Positions 58,787 to 64,000 of a stretch of 64,000 nucleotides of DNA are shown in pieces (positions within the stretch are counted from its first letter, which is position 1; every line of letters begins with the position of its first letter). The position numbers were made by a program, and so were the translations under genes. Source of the DNA: JAFGOG01 sp034429215 (GTDB lineage: Bacteria > Chloroflexota > Anaerolineae > JAAYZQ01); contig DAOUGI010000030.1 in NCBI GenBank assembly GCA_034429215.1, positions 52,599-116,598 of the forward strand, read 5' to 3'. The notes under the pieces were generated by a model, which saw only the letters and a list, made by a program, of their open reading frames with translations, searched no databases and was not told the origin of the DNA.

Positions 58787-59146
58787 CTAGCGCTTGGCGC
58801 GGTCCTGCTTTTGCAGCCCCAGCGCCCGGCTCACCGGCATCACGAACAGGAACCCCGAATTGGGCTGCGACAGATCGCCCACCACCTCCTCTGTGGCGGC
58901 GGCAATCCGGTCCGCCGTCTCCTCGTCGGGCACCACCGTAAACATCGTGCGGTGGTGTGTCTCCTGCCCGGCCAGGAGATCGCGCATCGAGGGCATCAGC
59001 GGCAGGTCGTCGCGCATCGCGTCCTGAAAGCGCCGCATCCCCGTGCTCTCCAGGATCGTAATCCCCTGCGCGCCGGCCTGCTCCCAGGCGTTCAGCAGGT
59101 CCGAGCACTGCTCTACGCAATCCAACACAAACACTACCAGGTGCAT
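58787..59146 (-). CDS. PII-like small regulatory protein
   Basis: 119 residues. The sequence MHLVVFVLDCVEQCSDLLNA, then GAQGITILESTGMRRFQDAM and HHRTMFTVVPDEETADRIAA, then VVGDLSQPNSGFLFVMPVSR is a ferredoxin-like fold of the PII/CutA superfamily. It lacks the T-loop tyrosine and other GlnB marks, so it is not a classic nitrogen PII. Such proteins are often encoded beside transporters they regulate; here the antiporter gene ends 20 bases before it. Confidence 0.72.
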   Translation of the reverse strand: MHLVVFVLDCVEQCSDLLNAWEQAGAQGITILESTGMRRFQDAMRDDLPLMPSMRDLLAGQETHHRTMFTVVPDEETADRIAAATEEVVGDLSQPNSGFLFVMPVSRALGLQKQDRAKR

Positions 59147-59166
59147 TCCAACCCCTCCTCTCTGGG

Positions 59167-60378
59167 CTAACCCCGTGCCGCCTGGGTCGACTGACCGGCC
59201 TTTGGATACAGCGCCCGGAGCAAAACAGGCGTCGCCAGCGTCGTTGCCAGCACCATGATCACCATAATGGCAAACACATCGTCCCCGATCAGTCCTGCGC
59301 CGATCTCGGCCGTTGCCACGATCAGCCCCACCTCGCCCCGCGACATCATCCCCACCCCCAGCTTCAGCGATTCGTCGGCCGGCAGCCCTCCCAGGCGGGC
59401 CCCCGCTCCGGCGCCGAGCACCTTGGACAGCATCGCCACTGCGGTGACAACTGCGGCCAGCAGCAGGTCGCTCCAGCCCAGCCCTCGGGCGTTGACCCCC
59501 AGCCCGATGCTCACGAAAAAGACCGGCACCAGCCAGGCATAGGCCAGCGGGCGCATTCCTGTTTCAATCGACCGCCGCAGCGGAGTGCGGGCAAAGATCA
59601 GCCCGGCCAGGAACGCCCCCGTGATCGCCGCCACCCCGCCCAGCGCCTCGGCTGCCCAACCGTAGATCAGCGCGATCACCAGCGCCAGCGCCAGCAGCCC
59701 CTCGCTGATCGGCAGCCCGTCGACCCGCGCCGCCAGCCGCGGTATCAGCCACAACCCCACCGCCGCGCCAATCCCCAAATAAGCGACCATCCGGACCAGC
59801 ACCCACGCGATCGCCAGCGCACCCCCGCCGCCTCCTGTCACCAGCGCCAGGAACAGCGACAGGACCAGGATCGCCAGCACATCGTCGACTACCGCCGCGC
59901 CCAGCAGCGTCATCCCCACCCGGCTGCGCAGCACTCCCAGCTCCATCAGTGTCTGTGCCGATATGCTGACGCTGGTCGCCGCCAGCACCAGGCCGATAGC
60001 CAGGCTCTCCCGGCCCCCAAAGCCAAAGGGCACCACCGCCAGCGCTCCCAGCACTACCGGAACCACCACCCCCAGTGTCCCTGCCAGGACCGCCGGCCGG
60101 CCGGTCCTGAGCATGCTCTCCACGTCCACCTCCAGCCCGGCGATGAACATCAGCAGCAGTACTCCCAGGTGGGCCAGTTGGTGGAACGTCTCCTCCAGGT
60201 GGCCGCTGCCCAGGAACGGCCAATTCAGCATATCCAGCACCGTCGGGCCCAGGATCAGCCCCATCAACAGCTCGCCCAGCACCGCCGGCTGGCCCAGCCG
60301 GGTGCTCAGGTAGGCGGAAGCCTTGGCCGCGGTGACCACGATGGCCAGGGCAAGGGTAAAAGGAAGCAGTAAATCCAT
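59167..60378 (-). CDS. CPA2-type cation:proton antiporter, TM domain only
   Basis: 403 residues with about twelve TM segments. Typical Kef/NapA-like sequences are seen: LGQPAVLGELLMGLILGPTV, GVLLLMFIAGLEVDVESML, GAAVVDDVLAILVLSLFLA (with the conserved Asp-Asp) and GMMSRGEVGLIVATAEIGAG. There is no C-terminal RCK/TrkA-N domain, so regulation must come from elsewhere; the PII-like gene 20 bases downstream is a candidate. It exchanges Na+ or K+ for protons. Confidence 0.92.
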   Translation of the reverse strand: MDLLLPFTLALAIVVTAAKASAYLSTRLGQPAVLGELLMGLILGPTVLDMLNWPFLGSGHLEETFHQLAHLGVLLLMFIAGLEVDVESMLRTGRPAVLAGTLGVVVPVVLGALAVVPFGFGGRESLAIGLVLAATSVSISAQTLMELGVLRSRVGMTLLGAAVVDDVLAILVLSLFLALVTGGGGGALAIAWVLVRMVAYLGIGAAVGLWLIPRLAARVDGLPISEGLLALALVIALIYGWAAEALGGVAAITGAFLAGLIFARTPLRRSIETGMRPLAYAWLVPVFFVSIGLGVNARGLGWSDLLLAAVVTAVAMLSKVLGAGAGARLGGLPADESLKLGVGMMSRGEVGLIVATAEIGAGLIGDDVFAIMVIMVLATTLATPVLLRALYPKAGQSTQAARG

Positions 60379-60408
60379 CCAACCCTCAATTCTGGGCCGG
60401 TCCGGCTT

Positions 60409-60831
60409 TTACAAAACCAGCACCTCGGCCCCTGTTTTTGCCTCCAGCTCGGCGGCAAACTCCTCCAGGTCAGACTCGTCAAAAACGGCGGTCTCCTGCT
60501 GCGGCTGGCCGAGCACGATCGACGTAGCGCCCAGATCCTGTGCGGCCTTGACCATCTCTTCCCGCAAGTGGCCGTGGCGGATGGCGATCTGCGCGCTCAC
60601 CCCCTCCTCGGCCGCCTGTTCCTGCGCCAGGATTAGCTGGAACCGGCCCATTTGCTCCATTTCCGATTCCACGTCCACCACCACCGCCGCCGCGATCCGA
60701 TCCAGAAAGCTGGCATCGGCCACGTACAAAAAGACCAGCTCGTCGTCCCGCTCCTTGGCCAGGGCAATGGCCGCCCGCTGAGTGCGTTGGCTGTCTTCAC
60801 CGCCCCGCGTCGCGCACAAAATCCTACTCAT
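60409..60831 (-). CDS. Universal stress protein family
   Basis: 140 residues. The Usp fold is indicated by ILCATRGGEDSQRTQRAAIA, DELVFLYVADASFLD and a C-terminal LREEMVKAAQDLGATSIVLG. The ATP-binding GxxGx9G(S/T) signature is absent (IVLGQPQQETAVF), so it is probably of the non-ATP-binding kind. It sits between the antiporter and the NhaD/ArsB-like gene and may couple them to stress. Spacing to the antiporter gene is 30 bases. Confidence 0.85.
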   Translation of the reverse strand: MSRILCATRGGEDSQRTQRAAIALAKERDDELVFLYVADASFLDRIAAAVVVDVESEMEQMGRFQLILAQEQAAEEGVSAQIAIRHGHLREEMVKAAQDLGATSIVLGQPQQETAVFDESDLEEFAAELEAKTGAEVLVL

Positions 60832-60922
60832 ACCGGCTCCCCTCGAAAATAGCTGGCTTCGCGGCTATGCCCGCCATCCTCACCCCTTGTAGCGCCCTAC
60901 CGGGCAGCCAAGCCCTCCTGCT

Positions 60923-62230
60923 TCAGTACCTGATCAGCAGCCAAACCGTCGCCACCACCAGCGTACAGACCGTCACCACCGCCCCGTCGCGCATAAAGCG
61001 GCCAAAGCTCATCCGGTAGCCCGCCTGGGCCAGCAGCCCCACCGCCACAATGTTCGCTGCTCCTCCTACGTAGGTCAGGTTGCTGCCCAGGTCTGCCCCG
61101 AGGATCAAGGCCCAATAGAGCACCGGGCTGCCCTTCACCGCCTCGATCGTGCCGCTCAGTTCCTCGGCGATCGGCAGCGCGGCCACCGTGAAGGGAATGT
61201 TGTCCACCACCCCCGACACACACCCCGACACCCACACCATCAGCACCGTCGACAGTGACCTGTCGCCTCCCGCCAGCTTGCCGATAGCCAGGGCCATCCA
61301 CTCGATCACCCCTGCCTTTTCCAGCCCACCCACTACCACAAAAATGCCGATGAAAAAGAACAGCGTCGTCCAGTCCACCTCGCGCAGCATCCGGTGCATG
61401 TCGGGCTGCACCCACACAATGAGGCACACCGCGCCGGTCATCGCGATCACACTCGCCGGCAATCCAAACAGCTCGCCGAGGAAAAAAAGGATCAGCGTAG
61501 TCACGCCCACCACACCGGCCTTGCGCAGCAGCTTCGGATCGGTGATCTTGGCCCCTGCTTCCAGCTGGCGGATCAACCCGGGGGAGGTGCCTTTCTTGGC
61601 TCCTGCCAGCTCGCGCCGGTAAAGCCAGGCGGCCAACCCCACCAGCAGGAGCAGAGAGACGACTACCACTGTCGCCGCCTGGATCGCGTACTCGAAAAAG
61701 CCCAGCCCCAGCGCCGAGCCGACGATCGTGCTGGGCGGATCGCCGATAATCGTTGCCGCCCCGCCGATATTGGCCGCCATTACTTCGGGGATGGCGTAAG
61801 TAAAGGGGTGGACGTCGGCCGCCTCGGCGATCTGGATCGACAGCGGCACCAGCAGCAGCATCGCCGTCACATTGTTGAGAAAGCTCGACGTTACCCCCGT
61901 GAGCAGGATCAGGATCAGCCCCAGCAGCCACGCGTTGCCCCTGGCCAGGCGAAAAGCGCGGAAAGCCAGCCAGCGCAGCACCCCCGTCTCGCTGAACATT
62001 GCCATAAAGATCATCATCCCCAGCGTCAAAAAGATCACATTCCAATCGACAAAGGCCATCGCCTCGTCGAAATCGATGATCTCCAGCGCCGGGAAAAACG
62101 TCCCGCCGATATAGTGCACCAGCCACACCGCCACCGCACCCAGCAGGGCGGCGGCCGTCTCGTGCATCCACCGAAAGACGATCGCTGCCAGGACGAACAG
62201 AAAAATGCCCAGGGTGATAAAAAAAGTAAT
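60923..62230 (-). CDS. ArsB/NhaD-type permease (ion transporter superfamily)
   Basis: About 435 residues with eleven or twelve TMs. Ion-transporter marks are MAFVDWNVIFLTLGMMIFMA, SSFLNNVTAMLLLVPLSI, GGAATIIGDPPSTIVGSAL and GCVSGVVDNIPFTVAALPIA. It fits Na+/H+ antiporters of the NhaD type or ArsB-like anion pumps. The start is unusual. The promoter at 62268-62296 rules out upstream codons, and no ATG, GTG or TTG follows in frame at the right place. GGGAGGGGAG is spaced five bases from an ATT at 62230, so ATT is my best guess. The frame itself runs upstream without a stop. Confidence 0.85.
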   Translation of the reverse strand: MTFFITLGIFLFVLAAIVFRWMHETAAALLGAVAVWLVHYIGGTFFPALEIIDFDEAMAFVDWNVIFLTLGMMIFMAMFSETGVLRWLAFRAFRLARGNAWLLGLILILLTGVTSSFLNNVTAMLLLVPLSIQIAEAADVHPFTYAIPEVMAANIGGAATIIGDPPSTIVGSALGLGFFEYAIQAATVVVVSLLLLVGLAAWLYRRELAGAKKGTSPGLIRQLEAGAKITDPKLLRKAGVVGVTTLILFFLGELFGLPASVIAMTGAVCLIVWVQPDMHRMLREVDWTTLFFFIGIFVVVGGLEKAGVIEWMALAIGKLAGGDRSLSTVLMVWVSGCVSGVVDNIPFTVAALPIAEELSGTIEAVKGSPVLYWALILGADLGSNLTYVGGAANIVAVGLLAQAGYRMSFGRFMRDGAVVTVCTLVVATVWLLIRY

Positions 62231-62267
62231 CTTGTCTCCCCTCCCAGAGGCGATTGTAAGCCGGTCT

Positions 62268-62296
62268 AGTATAACGTATCTGCCCGATTTCGGCAA
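62268..62296 (-). promoter_or_regulatory. Promoter of the NhaD/ArsB-like permease gene
   Basis: Minus strand: TTGCCG (62296-62291), 17 bases, TATACT (62273-62268). It is divergent from the threonine synthase promoter; the 198 bases between hold no gene. Confidence 0.82.
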
Positions 62297-62494
62297 CTTT
62301 TTTTCTGAGCATCCGGCAACCGGACGGTGCCGGCCTATTCTTCCCCCCTCGACTGGCTCCGCCGTGCTCACGCAGATCCTGAGCGCAGCGGCGGAAAGCG
62401 TTGCCCCCCCGCACCTTCTGGACGCTCAACCCCACGCAAATTCAGAGCGAAGCGAGCACAGCGTTACTGAGCGCATGGCCCGCGCCGGTCATTT

Positions 62495-62523
62495 TTGACA
62501 AACCACCTACCCGGTGTTACAAT
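62495..62523 (+). promoter_or_regulatory. Promoter of threonine synthase
   Basis: TTGACA at 62495-62500, 17 bases, TACAAT at 62518-62523, 39 bases before the ATG at 62563. AGAGAGGG serves as the ribosome binding site. Confidence 0.85.
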
Positions 62524-62562
62524 TTCTACCGAAATGAGCCTGGATCAAACAGAGAGGGTTAC

Positions 62563-63816
62563 ATGGATCACGTCCTGGGGTTTAAATGTGTCCTGTGCGG
62601 CGCCGAGTATGGAACCGACGAGGTGCGCTACGTCTGTCCAAAGCATGGCGACGACGGCATCCTCGACGTCGTCTACGACTATGATCTCATCCGCAAGCGC
62701 CTGACCCCCCAGTCGCTGGCCGCCGATCCGATGCGGACCATCTGGCGCTACAAGCCGCTGCTGCCCGTCCGCTCCATCAGCCCTCTGCCGCCGCTGTCGG
62801 TCGGCTGGACGCCCCTCTATCCGGTCGAGCGGCTGCGCGAGCAGCTCGGCCTGCCCCACCTGTGGGTCAAGGACGACGGCCGCCAGCCCACCGCCTCCTT
62901 CAAGGACCGGGCCAGCGCCGTGGGCATCGTCAAGGCGATCGAGCTCGGCAGCCAGATCATTTGCGCTGCCTCCAGCGGCAACGCCGCATCGTCGTTAGCC
63001 GGCCTGTCGGCCAGTGCCGGCCTGCGCAATGTCATCTTTGTGCCCCAAACCGCGCCCCAGGCCAAGGTCGCCCAGCTTCTCATCTTTGGCGCCACCGTCA
63101 TCCTGGTCCGCGGCACCTACGACCAGGCCTTCGACCTGTCGCTAGAGGCCAGCCGGCTCTATGGCTGGTACAGCCGCTCCACCGCCTACAACCCCTACAT
63201 GAGCGAGGGCAAAAAGACCGCCGCGCTGGAGATCTGCGAGCAGCTCAACTGGCGCCCGCCCACCCACATCTTTGTCGGCGTGGGCGACGGCTGTATCATC
63301 GGCGGCCTGGGCAAGGGCCTGCGCGACCTCCAGGCCCTTGGCTTTATCGAGCGCGCCCCGCACCTGATCGGCGTCCAGGCCGAGGGCTCCCGGGTCCTCT
63401 ACGAGGCGTGGCGCTCCGGCACCGAAGAGATCCACCCCGTCGTCCCGGCCACCCTGGCCGACTCTATCGCCGTGGGCGTCCCCCGCGACCGGGTCAAGGC
63501 CCTTCGCGCCGTGCGCGGCACCGGCGGCGAGTTCCTCACCGTCACCGACGACGAGATCCTCGATGCCATGCGCATCCTGGGCCGCCTTACCGGCGTCTTT
63601 GCCGAGCCGGCCGGCTCGGCTCCTCTGGCCGGCCTCCTCAAGATGCTCCGCGAGGGCCGCCTGAGCCCCGAAGATCGCATCGTCGTCCTGGTCACCGGCA
63701 ACGGTCTCAAGGACGTCGCCAGCGCCGTCAAAGCCGCCGGCTCCCCCCACTATGTGGATCCCGACGTCACCGACCTCAAGCGCCTGGTGGAACATCTCAG
63801 GCTCGAAAAACGTTAA
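62563..63816 (+). CDS. thrC: Threonine synthase
   Basis: 417 residues. ThrC turns O-phosphohomoserine into threonine with PLP. An N-terminal zinc ribbon (CVLCGAEY and CPKHGD: Cys9, Cys12, Cys25, His28) precedes the PLP fold: PTASFKDRAS with Lys114 as Schiff-base residue, AASSGNAASSLAGLSASAGL, FVGVGDGCIIGGLGKGLRDL and VFAEPAGSAPLAGLLKM. The ATG at 62563 fits promoter, RBS and zinc-ribbon start; the frame extends upstream without being used. Confidence 0.94.
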   Translation: MDHVLGFKCVLCGAEYGTDEVRYVCPKHGDDGILDVVYDYDLIRKRLTPQSLAADPMRTIWRYKPLLPVRSISPLPPLSVGWTPLYPVERLREQLGLPHLWVKDDGRQPTASFKDRASAVGIVKAIELGSQIICAASSGNAASSLAGLSASAGLRNVIFVPQTAPQAKVAQLLIFGATVILVRGTYDQAFDLSLEASRLYGWYSRSTAYNPYMSEGKKTAALEICEQLNWRPPTHIFVGVGDGCIIGGLGKGLRDLQALGFIERAPHLIGVQAEGSRVLYEAWRSGTEEIHPVVPATLADSIAVGVPRDRVKALRAVRGTGGEFLTVTDDEILDAMRILGRLTGVFAEPAGSAPLAGLLKMLREGRLSPEDRIVVLVTGNGLKDVASAVKAAGSPHYVDPDVTDLKRLVEHLRLEKR

Positions 63817-63865
63817 CATATATGACCTCTCTCCCCTTGGAGGGACGGGAGTTCCGCCCCCCTCT

Positions 63866-63921
63866 CCCCTTTGGGGAGACCGTTGTACAGTGCCACCGGT
63901 GAGGTGGCAGGGTTGGGGGGG
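63866..63921 (+). repeat. Structured intergenic repeat, copy B
   Basis: It begins CCCTCTCCCCTTTGGGGAGAC, continues through CAGTGC, and has the hairpin TGCCACC (63891-63897) with GGTGGCA (63903-63909) followed by GGGTTGGGGG. It has the same ends as the copy at 30402-30474 but a different stem sequence. Confidence 0.75.
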
Positions 63922-63956
63922 TGCGTTTCACATTTCTGGATGCCACGGCTGCCTGC

Positions 63957-63996
63957 TCCCTCTCCCCCTGGGGGAGAGGGCTGGGGTGAGGGGGAA
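63957..63996 (+). repeat. Structured intergenic repeat, short copy C
   Basis: CCCTCTCCCCCTGGGGGAGA followed by GGGCTGGGGTGAGGGGG. It has the end segments of copies A and B joined directly, without the central hairpin. It lies at the right edge of the window. Confidence 0.75.
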
Positions 63997-64000
63997 ATGC

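Noticed and set aside
1..64000. CRISPR arrays, tRNA or rRNA genes, prophage, insertion sequences
   Set aside because: No regularly spaced repeats, no tRNA-like cloverleaf that I could recognise by eye, no transposase, integrase or phage structural genes. A tRNA scan could still find something missed.

Overview
The window looks like a chromosomal segment of a Chloroflexota bacterium (Anaerolineae or Caldilineae type). This is inferred from the ensemble, not from a marker tree: high-GC codon use, several Ser/Thr protein kinases (one fused to ATPase and TPR domains), long Thr/Pro-rich lipoprotein stalks, a DUF2723 membrane glycosyltransferase, a fused GlyQ-GlyS synthetase, the PGAM-DUF3090-SCO1664 trio, and short interspersed repeats that encode 'SEAKNL'. 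There is no rRNA, tRNA, CRISPR array, prophage or transposase. Housekeeping sigma promoters are easy to read: most are TTGNNN with a 17-bp spacer and a TATAAT-like -10.

Layout. (1) 1-669: the 5' part of a secreted SpoIID-domain protein, leaving the window on the left. (2) 730-6608: an operon of four genes joined by ATGA overlaps (kinase-ATPase-TPR regulator, tandem GNAT, DinB-like, alpha/alpha-toroid protein). (3) 6685-8994: an M24 aminopeptidase and a two-TM protein. (4) 9070-17784: the conserved rpmH-rnpA-yidD-yidC-jag-mnmE block, with a PQQ-propeller lipoprotein, a DUF58 protein, an LCP (LytR-CpsA-Psr) protein and a small unknown added. (5) 17756-20630 (minus): ffh-rpsP-khpA-rimM; S16 carries a very acidic tail. 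(6) 20701-27413 (minus): recO-mazG-glyQS-solute-binding lipoprotein-prs. (7) 27515-30360 (minus): an ABC exporter and an AadA-like nucleotidyltransferase. (8) 30507-33977 (minus): exopolysaccharide genes (GT4, two Wzz-like, BY-kinase).

(9) 34013-38411: gatB, an M23/LysM peptidase, and rho with a long leader. (10) 38728-43833: a DUF2723 protein and an NfeD-like/flotillin pair. (11) 43849-47032 (minus): a catalytically dead kinase-like membrane protein overlapping ftsH. (12) 47047-55344: DAG kinase, an ABC ATPase with a permease-SpoIIM fusion, the PGAM-DUF3090-SCO1664 trio, purA and an MFS transporter. (13) 55410-62296 (minus): a regulatory and ion-transport cluster holding a membrane protein, a Ser/Thr kinase fused to a copy of that membrane module, an FHA-winged-helix regulator, a PII-like protein, a CPA2 antiporter, a Usp protein and an NhaD/ArsB-type permease. 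(14) 62495-63816: threonine synthase, followed by structured intergenic repeats.

The least explained parts are the first kinase operon, the kinase and duplicated-membrane-module cluster at 55.4-58.6 kb with its tandem hairpins, the pseudokinase joined to FtsH, the in-frame SEAKNL repeats inside protein genes, and a set of genes whose -10 box sits directly at the start codon (predicted leaderless mRNAs). All calls come from reading the sequence; no database search was run.
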